Part shown: one piece after another, positions 47,323 through 56,904 of the stretch
Layout of the letters: the number at the start of each line of letters is the position of its first letter
How positions within the stretch are numbered: position 1 is the stretch's first letter
Assembly (NCBI RefSeq): GCF_016907995.1
Contig: NZ_JAFBDA010000008.1
Coordinates: 62,001 to 126,000 of the forward strand
DNA length: 64,000 bases
Reading direction: 5' to 3'
Source of the DNA: Clostridium sardiniense
GTDB taxonomy: Bacteria > Bacillota > Clostridia > Clostridiales > Clostridiaceae
Made by a program: the position numbers and the translations under genes
Notes under the pieces: generated by a model
What the model saw: only the letters and a program-made list of their open reading frames with translations
Database searches by the model: none
Told to the model about the DNA's origin: nothing

Positions 47323-47545
47323 GCTTAATATTATATATTTAATTAATTGATAGTTAAAAGTTTAAACTAGTTTATAACATGTTTTGTTATGATGTTTTTA
47401 TTATACTAATTTAGTAGTTAAATCAAAATTGTAAATCCAATTTGTAAACTTTGATAAATAAATTAGAATTCAAGAAATTTAGTATTATAATAGTAAAGAA
47501 GGATTTTTTTTCTAAAACGAGACGTTGTAGCAGGGGGAATTTTAT

Positions 47546-49477
47546 ATGGAGATTGATAATAAAAATACAATAATGAGTTCTCACAAGAGAAGTAGAGAAT
47601 ATGGAATAAAGGAAAATAATAAAGGACCTAAAAGAAGTATTAAGAATAGCGAATTAAAAATAGTATTAGAAGAAAATGTAGAGCTTATAAAAATAGCAAA
47701 GATATATATGAATATGTTCAAAGATGTTCTTAAAGATGAGAAGTTTATAATAGTGCTTACAGATAAAGATGGTTGTATATTACACATAAGTGGAAAAGAA
47801 AATGTAGTAAAAGAATATGCAAAGTTAAATATAATTGTAGGAATGTATATGGGTGAGAAAAGTATTGGAACGAATGCTATGGCAGTTGCAATAGAAGAAG
47901 ATAGAGCAGTTCAAGTAACCGCAGATGAGCATTATATAGATATTTTTAAAAGACTTACATGCTCAGCTGCGCCTATACATGGAAAAGGTGGCAAAATAAT
48001 AGGGACATTAAATTTAACATCAGAATGGGAGAATAAACATCCTCACTCATTAGGATTAGTTTTATTTGGAGTTAAAGCTATAGAGAATGAATTAGTAAGA
48101 CTACATATAAATGAAGTTCTTAAAGAAGCTTATAATTATGTAGGAAGTGTTATAAATAACGTAGATAAAGGAATAATAACTTTAGATTCTGATGGATGTA
48201 TAAATAATGTTAATGAACTTGCTTGTGAAGTTATTGGGTTAAAATCTTTAGATTTATTAAATAAAAAGGTTGAAAGCATAATACCTGGATGGAAAAATAT
48301 TAATTTAAGTTTTAAAAAGAATAATTATAATACATATATGAAAGAGATAAAGTTTTTAAATGATACAAGCAATAGAATATTAATAACAGTAAAGCCTATA
48401 AGATTAGAGGATAAAATCATAGGTTCTGTAATCATTATGAGTAAAGAAAAAGAAAATAAAGAGAATAAATCTTCAGGTGCGTATAAAACCTTTGATGATA
48501 TATTAGGATCTAGTGATGCAATATTAAATGTTATAACTAATTGTAAAGTAGTAGCTAATAGCCCATCTACTATTTTAATAGAAGGAGAAAGTGGAACTGG
48601 TAAAGAGGTATTGGCACAAGCTATACATAATTTTAGTTATAGAAGAGATCATAGATTTGTTGCTATAAACTGTGGAGCTATTCCTAAAAATTTAATTGAA
48701 AGTGAATTATTTGGATATGAAGAAGGAGCATTTACAGGAGCTAAAAAGGGTGGAAAGATAGGCAAATTTGAATTAGCTAATGGAGGAACAATATTCTTAG
48801 ATGAAATTGGAGAAATGCCTCTTGAAATGCAAGTACATCTTCTTAGAGTTATCCAAGAAAGTAGAATTAGTAGAGTAGGTAGTGACAAAGAGATACCTAT
48901 AGATGTTAGAATAATTGCGGCTACTAATAAGGATTTGAAAGAAGAGGTTAGAAATGGAAAATTTAGAGAAGACTTATTTTATAGGTTAAGTGTTATTCCT
49001 ATAAATCTTCCACCTCTTAGAGATAGAAAAGGAGATGTAGAAAAACTTATTGAGCATTTCTTAAGAGTAAAAGCATTTAAATTAAATAAAGAAGTTCCAA
49101 AGATAAATGCTAAGCTTTATAATAAATTAATTAATTATTCGTGGCCGGGAAATATTAGAGAGCTTGAAAATTGTATTGAAAATATAGTTAATCTAGATGG
49201 AGATATATCATATAAGTTTGTTGGAAATATAGATGAAGATTCTAAAGGTTGTGATATAGAAAAAGAAATTGCAACAGGGGGTGTAGAATATAATACTTCA
49301 TCAAAGGATGGTATATATATAGAAATAGGAAATGATTTTAATATAAAAGATATAGAAAAAACATTAATTGAAAAGGCTATTAAATGTAATGATTATAATA
49401 TGAGTAAAACTGCAAAGGCTCTTGGTATAAGTAGAAATACTTTATATTATAAGCTTGATAAATATAATATATATTAA
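47546..49477 (+). CDS. Sigma-54-dependent transcriptional activator (GAF-PAS-AAA-Fis)
   Basis: A 643-residue enhancer-binding protein. The N-terminal 190 residues are a GAF-like sensor of the AcoR type (GEKSIGTNAMAVAIEE). Residues 195-300 are a PAS domain. The central AAA+ domain has Walker A GESGTGKE, the sigma-54-contacting GAFTGA loop and Walker B GGTIFLDEIGE. The C-terminus is a Fis-type helix-turn-helix (MSKTAKALGISRNTLYYKL). It should activate sigma-54 RNA polymerase. The alcohol dehydrogenase downstream has a -24/-12 promoter, so it is the probable target. GGGGGAA precedes ATG 47546. Confidence 0.92.
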   Translation: MEIDNKNTIMSSHKRSREYGIKENNKGPKRSIKNSELKIVLEENVELIKIAKIYMNMFKDVLKDEKFIIVLTDKDGCILHISGKENVVKEYAKLNIIVGMYMGEKSIGTNAMAVAIEEDRAVQVTADEHYIDIFKRLTCSAAPIHGKGGKIIGTLNLTSEWENKHPHSLGLVLFGVKAIENELVRLHINEVLKEAYNYVGSVINNVDKGIITLDSDGCINNVNELACEVIGLKSLDLLNKKVESIIPGWKNINLSFKKNNYNTYMKEIKFLNDTSNRILITVKPIRLEDKIIGSVIIMSKEKENKENKSSGAYKTFDDILGSSDAILNVITNCKVVANSPSTILIEGESGTGKEVLAQAIHNFSYRRDHRFVAINCGAIPKNLIESELFGYEEGAFTGAKKGGKIGKFELANGGTIFLDEIGEMPLEMQVHLLRVIQESRISRVGSDKEIPIDVRIIAATNKDLKEEVRNGKFREDLFYRLSVIPINLPPLRDRKGDVEKLIEHFLRVKAFKLNKEVPKINAKLYNKLINYSWPGNIRELENCIENIVNLDGDISYKFVGNIDEDSKGCDIEKEIATGGVEYNTSSKDGIYIEIGNDFNIKDIEKTLIEKAIKCNDYNMSKTAKALGISRNTLYYKLDKYNIY

Positions 49478-49478
49478 G

Positions 49479-49512
49479 TGTCCTAAAATCTAACGATGTC
49501 CTAAAATCTAAC
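49479..49512 (+). repeat. Tandem 16-bp direct repeat, candidate activator site
   Basis: TGTCCTAAAATCTAAC occurs exactly at 49479-49494 and 49497-49512, an 18-base period. It lies right after the activator stop and about 110 bases upstream of the sigma-54 promoter, where an enhancer site would be expected. Confidence 0.75.
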
Positions 49513-49620
49513 ATAAAATATAAAAATGTGTAGTAAAATAGTACATGTGGATTATTTGTAAAAATCAAAGATTGTTAAAAAAATGACGTGGTTGTGAGAA
49601 AATCGTTAAATTTATAACAT

Positions 49621-49636
49621 TGGCATGGTAATTGCT
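49621..49636 (+). promoter_or_regulatory. Sigma-54 (-24/-12) promoter of the alcohol dehydrogenase
   Basis: TGGCATGGTAATTGCT fits the consensus TGGCAYR-N4-TTGCW in full, with the GG and GC pairs 12 bases apart. It is about 70 bases ahead of the start codon. rpoN and an AAA+ activator are both in the window. Confidence 0.85.
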
Positions 49637-49707
49637 AATATATAATAACGTAAATGAAAACAATTTAAATTATTTATAAATATAGTGTGTTTAGGAGGAG
49701 TTTGGTT

Positions 49708-50874
49708 ATGGCACGTTTTACATTACCAAGAGATATTTATCATGGAAAAGGTTCAATTGATGTATTAAAAGAAATTGAAGGTAAGAAGGCAATTATAGTA
49801 ATGGGTGGAGGCTCAATGAGAAGATTTGGTTTCTTACAAAAAATTGAGGACAACTTAAAGGCTGCAGGACTTGAAGTTATGGTATTTGATGGAGTTGAAT
49901 CTGATCCATCAGTTGAGACTGTAATGAAAGGTGCAGAAGCTATGAGAAGCTTTGAGCCAGATTGGATAATTGGATTAGGTGGAGGTTCACCAATAGATGC
50001 AGCGAAGGCTATGTGGATATTCTATGAGTACCCAGATTTTACCTTTAAAGAAGCGATAGTTCCATTTGGATTACCTAAATTAAGAAAGAAAGCTAAATTT
50101 ATAGCTATAGCGTCAACTAGCGGAACAGCTACAGAAGTAACTGCTTTTTCAGTTATAACTGATTATGAAGCTAAAATTAAATATCCTTTAGCTGATTTTA
50201 ATATAACTCCAGATATAGCAATAGTAGATCCAGATCTTGCAGAAACAATGCCACAAAAATTAGTTGCACATACAGGAATGGATGCTATGACACATGCAAT
50301 GGAAGCGTATGTTTCAACAATAGCAGATAATTTTACAGATCCATTAGCTTTAAAAGCGATTGAAATGGTTAGAGATAATATTAAAAAATCATATGATGGA
50401 GATAAACATGCAAGAGCAGAAATGCATGATGCCCAATGTTTAGCAGGGATGGCATTTAGTAATGTTTCTCTTGGAATAGTTCATTCAATGGCTCATAAAA
50501 TCGGTGGTGTGTTCCATGTACCTCATGGATGTGCAAATGCTATAATGCTTCCTTCAGTAATAGAATTTAATGCTGCTGTATGCGGAGAAAGATACGCTAA
50601 AATAGCTAAAATGTTAAATTTAGAAGGAAAAAATGATAAAGAATTAACAAAGTCATTAGTTAAATTAATAAGAGATTTAAATAAAGAATTAAATATACCA
50701 GCTACATTTAAGGAATATGGAGTAGATGAAGCAGAGTTCTTAGCTAACTTAGCTTTCATGGCTGAAAATGCAGTTGCAGATGCTTGCACAGTAACTAATC
50801 CAAGAAAAGTAGTTCCAGAAGAAATAGAAAAGATATATAAAGCATCATTCTATGGAGAAGAAGTAGACTTTTAA
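49708..50874 (+). CDS. Iron-containing alcohol dehydrogenase
   Basis: A 388-residue group III alcohol dehydrogenase. GGGSPIDAAK (near residue 93) binds the dinucleotide. The iron site follows with D in MDAMTHAMEAYVS, His in MAHKIGGVFHVPHG, plus the PHG His. These NAD(P)H-dependent enzymes reduce aldehydes to ethanol or butanol in fermentation; secondary alcohols are possible. I chose ATG 49708 with AGGAGG upstream; an in-frame ATG-like start at 49687 lies before that site. It is sigma-54 controlled, see the promoter entry. Confidence 0.9.
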   Translation: MARFTLPRDIYHGKGSIDVLKEIEGKKAIIVMGGGSMRRFGFLQKIEDNLKAAGLEVMVFDGVESDPSVETVMKGAEAMRSFEPDWIIGLGGGSPIDAAKAMWIFYEYPDFTFKEAIVPFGLPKLRKKAKFIAIASTSGTATEVTAFSVITDYEAKIKYPLADFNITPDIAIVDPDLAETMPQKLVAHTGMDAMTHAMEAYVSTIADNFTDPLALKAIEMVRDNIKKSYDGDKHARAEMHDAQCLAGMAFSNVSLGIVHSMAHKIGGVFHVPHGCANAIMLPSVIEFNAAVCGERYAKIAKMLNLEGKNDKELTKSLVKLIRDLNKELNIPATFKEYGVDEAEFLANLAFMAENAVADACTVTNPRKVVPEEIEKIYKASFYGEEVDF

Positions 50875-50896
50875 TTTAAAAAATATAAAAATATCT

Positions 50897-50934
50897 AAAA
50901 GCTCCCAGAAAGACTTTTGATGGGAGCTTTTAGT
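50897..50934 (+). terminator. Terminator after the alcohol dehydrogenase
   Basis: AAAAGCTCCCA and TGGGAGCTTTT are perfect arms. Confidence 0.88.
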
Positions 50935-50975
50935 AAGTTAAATAGGCAAAATATATTAAAAGGAGTAGGGCTAAC

Positions 50976-51866
50976 ATGTATAAGATAGTTTCAAAGAGAG
51001 AACTTACAAATAACATATACTTAATGGATATAGAAGCGAAGAGAGTAGCAAAATCAGCAAAGCCAGGGCAGTTTATAATAATTAAAAATGATGAAAAAGG
51101 TGAGAGAATACCATTAACAATTGCAGATTTCAATAAAGAAAAAGGAACTGTAAGCATAGTATTTCAAACAGTTGGACAAGGAACTAAGGAATTAGCAAAA
51201 TATGAAGTGGGGGATTACATAAAAGATTTTGTGGGACCTCTTGGAAAACCAAGTGAATTCGTTGCAGAAGATTTAGAAAAGCTTAAGAATAAAAAATTAA
51301 TATTTATAGCTGGTGGTGTTGGGGCAGCACCTATATATCCACAAGTTAAATGGATGAAAGAGCATGGTATAGATGTTGATGTAATAATAGGAAGTAGAAC
51401 TAAGGATCTTTTAATCTTAGAAGATGAAATGAAAGAGGTAGCTAAGAATCTTTACGTTGCAACAGATGATGGATCTTATGGATTTAATGGAAGAGTTACT
51501 GATATGTTAAATCATTTAGTTAAAGAAGAAGGAAAGCATTATGATGAAGCAATTGTCATAGGACCTATGATAATGATGAAATTTATGTGCATGTTAACTA
51601 AAGAATTAAATATTCCTACAATAGTTAGCTTAAATCCTATTATGGTAGATGGTACTGGCATGTGTGGAGCATGTAGAGTAACTGTTGGAGATGAAGTAAA
51701 GTTTGCTTGCGTTGATGGTCCAGAATTTGATGGACACTTAATAAATTTTGATGAAGCTATGAGAAGACAAAATATGTATAAGACAGAAGAAGGAAGAGCT
51801 ATCCTTAAGGAAAAAGAAGGGGATACTCATCATGGTGGATGTGGACATTGCGGAGGTGAAGAATAA
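50976..51866 (+). CDS. nfnA: NADH-dependent ferredoxin:NADP+ oxidoreductase, small subunit
   Basis: A 296-residue FAD and NAD-binding subunit of the NfnAB complex. The N-terminal FAD domain has RIPLTIADFN; the NAD domain has FIAGGVGAAPIYPQ; the 2Fe-2S site includes GMCGACRVTVGDEVKFACVDG. NfnAB bifurcates electrons between NADPH, NADH and ferredoxin to balance redox in fermentation. The C-terminal tail HHGGCGHCGGEE is rich in His, Cys and Gly and may bind metal. The stop codon overlaps the start of nfnB by one base. AGGAG precedes ATG 50976. Confidence 0.88.
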   Translation: MYKIVSKRELTNNIYLMDIEAKRVAKSAKPGQFIIIKNDEKGERIPLTIADFNKEKGTVSIVFQTVGQGTKELAKYEVGDYIKDFVGPLGKPSEFVAEDLEKLKNKKLIFIAGGVGAAPIYPQVKWMKEHGIDVDVIIGSRTKDLLILEDEMKEVAKNLYVATDDGSYGFNGRVTDMLNHLVKEEGKHYDEAIVIGPMIMMKFMCMLTKELNIPTIVSLNPIMVDGTGMCGACRVTVGDEVKFACVDGPEFDGHLINFDEAMRRQNMYKTEEGRAILKEKEGDTHHGGCGHCGGEE

Positions 51867-53260
51867 TGAATATGGAAGATAGAATGAAGAGAGTTCCAGT
51901 TAGAGAGCAAGATCCTAAAGAAAGAGCTAGAAACTTTAATGAAGTATGTTTAGGATATAATGAGGAAGAAGCAGTTAAAGAAGCTAAGAGATGCCTTCAA
52001 TGTAAGAATCCAAGATGTGTTACAGGATGTCCTGTATCTATAGATATACCAGGATTTGTTAAAGAGGTAGCTGAAGAAAATTTTGAAGAAGCAGTTAAAG
52101 TTATTTCAAAATATAGTGCTCTTCCAGCTGTTTGTGGAAGAGTATGTCCACAAGAAAGTCAATGTGAAGGTAAATGTGTACTTGGGGTAAAGGGAGATCC
52201 AGTTTCAATTGGTAAGCTTGAAAGATTTGTAGCTGACTGGGGTCGCGAACATAATGTAGATCTTTCAGAAAAAGAAGCGGATAAAAATATAAAGGTTGCA
52301 GTAATAGGAAGTGGACCTGCTGGACTTACTTGTGCTGGAGATTTAGCTAAAAAAGGTTATGATGTAACTATATTTGAAGCTCTTCATGAAACAGGGGGAG
52401 TTTTAGTCTATGGTATACCAGAATTTAGACTTCCAAAAGATACTGTAGTTAAGAGTGAAATTGAGAATATTAAGAAATTAGGAGTTAAAGTAGAAACTAA
52501 TGTAATCATTGGTAGGACTATAACTATTGATGAGTTATTAGAAAATGAAGACTTTAAAGCTGTATTTATAGGATCAGGTGCGGGACTTCCAAGATTCATG
52601 GGAATAAAGGGAGAAAATGCGAATGGAGTATGCTCAGCAAATGAATTCTTAACAAGAGTTAATTTAATGAAAGCATTTAAAGATGATTATAAAACTCCAG
52701 TTAGAACTGGAAATAAAGTTGCTGTTGTAGGAGGCGGAAATGTTGCTATGGATGCTGCAAGAACAGCCCTTAGACTTGGAGCTGAAACTCATATAGTATA
52801 TAGAAGAAGTGAAGCAGAGCTTCCAGCAAGAGTTGAAGAAGTTCATCACGCAAAAGAAGAAGGTATAATATTTGATATTTTAACTAATCCTACAGAAATT
52901 TTAACAGATGAAAATGGATGGGTTAAGGGAATGAAATGCGTTAAGATGAAACTTTTAGAAGCTGATGAGTCAGGAAGAAGAAGACCAGTTGAAATTGAAG
53001 GTTCAGAATTTATAATGGATGTAGATACAGTAATAATGTCTTTAGGTACTACGCCAAATCCACTTATTTCAGCTACAACAGAAAGCCTTGAAATAAATAA
53101 AAGAAAATGTATAGTAGCAGAAGAACATTCAGGCAAAACAACTAAGGAAGGCGTATATGCTGGTGGTGATGCAGTAACAGGAGCTGCAACAGTAATACTT
53201 GCCATGGGTGCAGGAAAAGATGCTGCAAAAGCAATTGATGAATATTTAAGTGAAAATTAG
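51866..53260 (+). CDS. nfnB: NADH-dependent ferredoxin:NADP+ oxidoreductase, large subunit (GltA-like)
   Basis: A 464-residue subunit related to the small subunit of glutamate synthase. Its N-terminal region carries 4Fe-4S ligands (CLQCKNPRCVTGCP and CGRVCPQESQCEGKC). It then has an FAD site (GSGPAGLTCAGDLAK) and an NADPH site (VVGGGNVAMDAARTA). Its start ATG 51866 overlaps the previous stop (TAATG), with GGAGGTG upstream, so the subunits are translationally coupled. A gltB-type large glutamate synthase is not present here, supporting Nfn over glutamate synthase. Confidence 0.88.
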   Translation: MNMEDRMKRVPVREQDPKERARNFNEVCLGYNEEEAVKEAKRCLQCKNPRCVTGCPVSIDIPGFVKEVAEENFEEAVKVISKYSALPAVCGRVCPQESQCEGKCVLGVKGDPVSIGKLERFVADWGREHNVDLSEKEADKNIKVAVIGSGPAGLTCAGDLAKKGYDVTIFEALHETGGVLVYGIPEFRLPKDTVVKSEIENIKKLGVKVETNVIIGRTITIDELLENEDFKAVFIGSGAGLPRFMGIKGENANGVCSANEFLTRVNLMKAFKDDYKTPVRTGNKVAVVGGGNVAMDAARTALRLGAETHIVYRRSEAELPARVEEVHHAKEEGIIFDILTNPTEILTDENGWVKGMKCVKMKLLEADESGRRRPVEIEGSEFIMDVDTVIMSLGTTPNPLISATTESLEINKRKCIVAEEHSGKTTKEGVYAGGDAVTGAATVILAMGAGKDAAKAIDEYLSEN

Positions 53261-53335
53261 AGATAATAAGTATATACCACATTAACTTCATTTGTGTATA
53301 GCTTAAAATCCAGTTATACAAAGAATAACAAACCT

Positions 53336-53397
53336 TAGAAATCCTTCTATCTATAACATCACGGTCTGGTTATGGGTAGAGGGATTTTTCTTAGTTA
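53336..53397 (+). terminator. Long terminator hairpin after nfnB
   Basis: AAATCCTTCTATCTATAAC and GTTATGGGTAGAGGGATTT form a 19-base stem with G-T pairs, followed by TTTC. Confidence 0.8.
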
Positions 53398-53535
53398 TTA
53401 ACGGTAAATATGACTAAAATGTAAATAATGATAGCAATCTTAGAAAAAAATAAGAATTTATAGTAGAATAGTAAAGGGTTAATGTAAACCTTAGCACAAA
53501 ATATAAACATACTTTATTATGAAAGGAAGAATTAC

Positions 53536-54426
53536 ATGAACAACAAGAAAAAAGGAATCACTCTTGTATTAATTGCAACATTATTCTGGGGAATGATGGG
53601 TGTAACTAGTAGAACTCTAGGAAATGCAGGAATTGATTCAATGAGTATATCATTCTTTAGATGTTTAATTGCAGCAATTGGCTTTGGTATATTCTTATTT
53701 ATTTTTAATAAAAAAGCCTTTAGGGTTGATTTAAAAGGAATTATAATTAGTGGTATATATGGTATCGTAACATTTGGATTATCATTTACAACATTTAATA
53801 TTGCAGTAGAGAGAGTTCCAATTGCAGTTGCAACAGTTCTTATGTTTACTAATCCAATATGGGTAACAATTTTTAATGCTATATTCTTTAAAGAAAAGAT
53901 AACTTCAAAAAAAGCAACTGTAATTGCTCTTGCAATAATAGGATGTCTTTTAATTTCAAATATATTTGGAGTTGGATTTGAAAATCTTGATATAGTTGGA
54001 TTATTAGTTGGACTTTCAACAGGAGTATTATTTGCTCTTCAACTTGTAATACCAAGATTTTTTGATGGAAAGTACTCAAAGGATAGTATGCTAATCTATG
54101 GATTTATATTTAGTACAATAGCTTTAGCATTCTTTACAAACTTTACTGGAGTAAATACTGCTATAACTACAAATTCATCACCTATGTTTGTAATACTTAA
54201 CATATTATCAATTGGTATATTAAGTACATTTATAGCTAACATATCATATGTAAAAGCTACAGATTATATAGAAACAGGTGTTGCATCAGTATTAGTTGCA
54301 TTAGAACCAGTTCTTGGAAGTTTATTTGCTTATATAGTTTATGGAGAAACATTAACAGGACTTCAACTACTTGGAGGACTATTAATAGTTATTGCAGCTA
54401 TATGGCTTGCAAGAACATCTGATTAA
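53536..54426 (+). CDS. DMT-superfamily (EamA) transporter
   Basis: A 296-residue membrane protein with ten predicted spans in two EamA repeats (about 7-140 and 150-292). The N-terminal LIATLFWGMMGVTSR and the C-terminal LVALEPVLGSLFAYIVYGETL are typical. The substrate is unknown. It has GGAAG before ATG 53536 and is monocistronic. It differs clearly from the other EamA protein at 10589-11461. Confidence 0.86.
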   Translation: MNNKKKGITLVLIATLFWGMMGVTSRTLGNAGIDSMSISFFRCLIAAIGFGIFLFIFNKKAFRVDLKGIIISGIYGIVTFGLSFTTFNIAVERVPIAVATVLMFTNPIWVTIFNAIFFKEKITSKKATVIALAIIGCLLISNIFGVGFENLDIVGLLVGLSTGVLFALQLVIPRFFDGKYSKDSMLIYGFIFSTIALAFFTNFTGVNTAITTNSSPMFVILNILSIGILSTFIANISYVKATDYIETGVASVLVALEPVLGSLFAYIVYGETLTGLQLLGGLLIVIAAIWLARTSD

Positions 54427-54448
54427 TTTTATAAATAAATAGATATAA

Positions 54449-54494
54449 TAGCTATTAGAGAATAAGTTTACAATCCTCTAATAGCTTTTTTTGT
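54449..54494 (+). terminator. Terminator after the DMT transporter gene
   Basis: AGCTATTAGAG and CTCTAATAGCT with a T7 run. Confidence 0.88.
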
Positions 54495-54535
54495 TGTTTA
54501 GTAGGATAATAAACTTAGAGATTGGGGGAGAAAAT

Positions 54536-56413
54536 ATGAAAAACAGCAGAGAAAAGCAAAAGATAGTAATGCTATCTCTTATTAAAAATACATATAAAAA
54601 CTTTAAGTTTAATTTCTTCGCATGTACATATTTTGAAATGTGCTATAGAATTTTAACTGCATTTATATTTGGGCCAATAATATTTCTAATATTCAAATAC
54701 TTTATAAAGACAGATGGAATGGCTAATCTTACAAATAAAGATTTTATAACATTTGGACTTAGTCCTGAAGGAATTATATGTATAGCCATATTGTTAATAT
54801 TAGCTTTTTGTATGATATTTATAGAGATTGGTGCCTTAACATATATAGGAGCAGAATCACATAGAGGAAAAAAGATTAAGATTATAGATGGGATCTTTAA
54901 TGTATTCGGAGTATTAAAAGATACATTTAATATTGGATTAATACCACTTATTCTGATCACAGGGGTAATTGGGCCATTAACTGGAGTTGGACTTTGTAGT
55001 TCTTTAATTAGAGACTATTCTATACCACCTTTTATAACAATAGAACTTTCAAAGACACTTTTAGGAAAGGTTTTACTTGGATTAATAGCGGTTGTGGTAG
55101 TAGTATTATTACTTAGATGGATATTAGCTATTCCAATAGTTGTAATAGAAAAGGTAAAAGGAAAAGAAGCTGTAAGTAAAAGTAATAGAATATACAAGAA
55201 AAATAAATGGACTCTTTTAAAAGGAGTAATTTTATGGGAAGTTGTTTTTGTTATACTCATTTCAATTGCAATAAGTATATTTTTAGGAGCTGGAATCGGA
55301 ATTGGTGGATATATATTTTCACCAAACTCTATTGAAAGTAAGATATTGTTAGGGATTTTATTAGTATTATTTTACATAGGTTTCATAGTAGTATCACTTT
55401 TAATAACTCCATTATTTGTTTCATTCTTAGTAGAACTTTATTATGCACTTAGAGATGATATAGTGGAGGATGAGAGAGAGTTTAAATCCTATGAGGATTA
55501 TAAAAATAATATTTTATATAAAATATCAAGAAAAGGATCAAAAATATTTGTAGCAATACTTATACTATGCTTTATAGGATATAGTGGGTTTATAGGATAT
55601 AGGACAGTGTTTAATAAAGTAATAAATGATAAAGTTCAAATAACAGCTCATAGAGGGGCAAGTGAAGTTGCTCCAGAAAACACATTATCAGCAATAAAGG
55701 AAGCAGAAAAACAAGGAGCTAATTATGCTGAAATAGATGTTCAGACCACAAAGGATAATCAAACCATACTTCTTCATGATGGCACTTTTAAAAGAACAGC
55801 TGGAGTTAATAAAACACCTAGACAATTAACTCTAAAAGAAATTGAGCAGCTTGATAATGGATCATTCTTTTCAAGTAAATACAAGGGAGAACCTATTCCA
55901 ACATTAGATAAAGTACTAAAAGAATCTAAGGGAAAGATTAAGTTGAATATTGAGCTTAAGCCAAAGGGTAACGATGACCCGTTGGTTCAAAATGTAAATA
56001 AATTAATTGTAGAAAATGGTATGGAACATGATGTTGTAATATCATCATCTAACTTTAAAGCATTGCAGGAAATGAAAAAACTTAATCCTAATATAGAGGT
56101 TGGATATATTGTACTTGCAGCAGTAGGAGATTTTGAAAAGTTAAATGTAGATTTCTTTAGTTTAGAATATTCTCTTGTAGATGCAAAGACCGTTTATGGA
56201 CTTCATGCACTTGGAAAAGGAGTGCATGTATTTACTATAAATGATAGAGAAGAAGCAGAAAAGATGATCTATTTAGGAGTAGATAACATAATAACAGATA
56301 ATGTGCCTATGGTTCTTGATGTTAAGAGAGAAATGGAAAGTGGGGAGCATTATGATTATGTAACATTCTATTATGAATCTATATTAGGAATAATAAATTA
56401 TGCGAAAATTTAA
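54536..56413 (+). CDS. Membrane-anchored glycerophosphodiester phosphodiesterase
   Basis: A 625-residue protein. The N-terminal 340 residues hold about seven to eight membrane spans (GPDPase membrane domain type). The C-terminal 250 residues are a GDPD barrel with the catalytic TAHRGASEVAPENT, EIDVQTTKDNQTILLHD and LNIELKP motifs, and the end IITDNVP. It releases glycerol-3-phosphate from glycerophosphodiesters or from polymers such as lipoteichoic acid. I chose ATG 54536 after GGGGGAG; an ATG at 54491 is upstream of that site. Confidence 0.9.
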   Translation: MKNSREKQKIVMLSLIKNTYKNFKFNFFACTYFEMCYRILTAFIFGPIIFLIFKYFIKTDGMANLTNKDFITFGLSPEGIICIAILLILAFCMIFIEIGALTYIGAESHRGKKIKIIDGIFNVFGVLKDTFNIGLIPLILITGVIGPLTGVGLCSSLIRDYSIPPFITIELSKTLLGKVLLGLIAVVVVVLLLRWILAIPIVVIEKVKGKEAVSKSNRIYKKNKWTLLKGVILWEVVFVILISIAISIFLGAGIGIGGYIFSPNSIESKILLGILLVLFYIGFIVVSLLITPLFVSFLVELYYALRDDIVEDEREFKSYEDYKNNILYKISRKGSKIFVAILILCFIGYSGFIGYRTVFNKVINDKVQITAHRGASEVAPENTLSAIKEAEKQGANYAEIDVQTTKDNQTILLHDGTFKRTAGVNKTPRQLTLKEIEQLDNGSFFSSKYKGEPIPTLDKVLKESKGKIKLNIELKPKGNDDPLVQNVNKLIVENGMEHDVVISSSNFKALQEMKKLNPNIEVGYIVLAAVGDFEKLNVDFFSLEYSLVDAKTVYGLHALGKGVHVFTINDREEAEKMIYLGVDNIITDNVPMVLDVKREMESGEHYDYVTFYYESILGIINYAKI

Positions 56414-56421
56414 AAAAATAG

Positions 56422-56449
56422 TTGCAAAAAACTATAAATCTGATAATAT
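56422..56449 (+). promoter_or_regulatory. Promoter of the trpP T-box leader
   Basis: TTGCAA (56422-56427), a 16-base spacer and TAATAT (56444-56449). The match is moderate. Confidence 0.5.
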
Positions 56450-56469
56450 ATAGTATAAGAAAATTAAAT

Positions 56470-56763
56470 AAAGATAATCTATTGATAAGGAAGAGTAGGT
56501 AAGTTAAGCTTCGTTAAAGAGAGCTAGGGATGGTGAGATCTTAGCAAGAAGAGATTTAGTGAATGGACCTTGGAGGAATAAAACGAAATCTAATTTTTAG
56601 AGAGTAGCATTTATGGTGGGCTGCACCTTATAGCGGATAGAGTATGTTAGTACTTGAATTTGAGGTGGTGTTTAATTTATTACATAAATTTTAAACACAA
56701 TTTAGGTGGCAACGCGGAAAGTTTATAATCCGTCCTATGTTTTTAGCATAGGACGGTTTTTTA
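56470..56763 (+). promoter_or_regulatory. T-box riboswitch, Trp specifier (TGG)
   Basis: The T-box sequence AGGTGGCAACGCGG is at 56704-56717. The specifier loop reads GTGAATGGACC, with TGG (Trp) at 56564-56566. The terminator arms CCGTCCTATG (56730-56739) and CATAGGACGG (56747-56756) are perfect and followed by six T. The downstream gene is a tryptophan transporter, which agrees with the codon. Between 56764 and 56904 I see no other feature. Confidence 0.92.
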
Positions 56764-56904
56764 TTTGTCTAAAATTAATACTTAAGAATTTAAAAGATTC
56801 TAAGATAGAGATATGTAAAGGTGGTGATCAAAGTGTTATGAAATGATGAAATTCTAGGAGAGTGGCAAATAAATAATTATTTTAAATTAGAAGGAGAGAA
56901 AATT

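Noticed and set aside
51866..53260. Small subunit of glutamate synthase (gltD)
   Set aside because: The protein is related, but its coupling with an NfnA-type partner and the lack of a large gltB-like gene favour NfnB.
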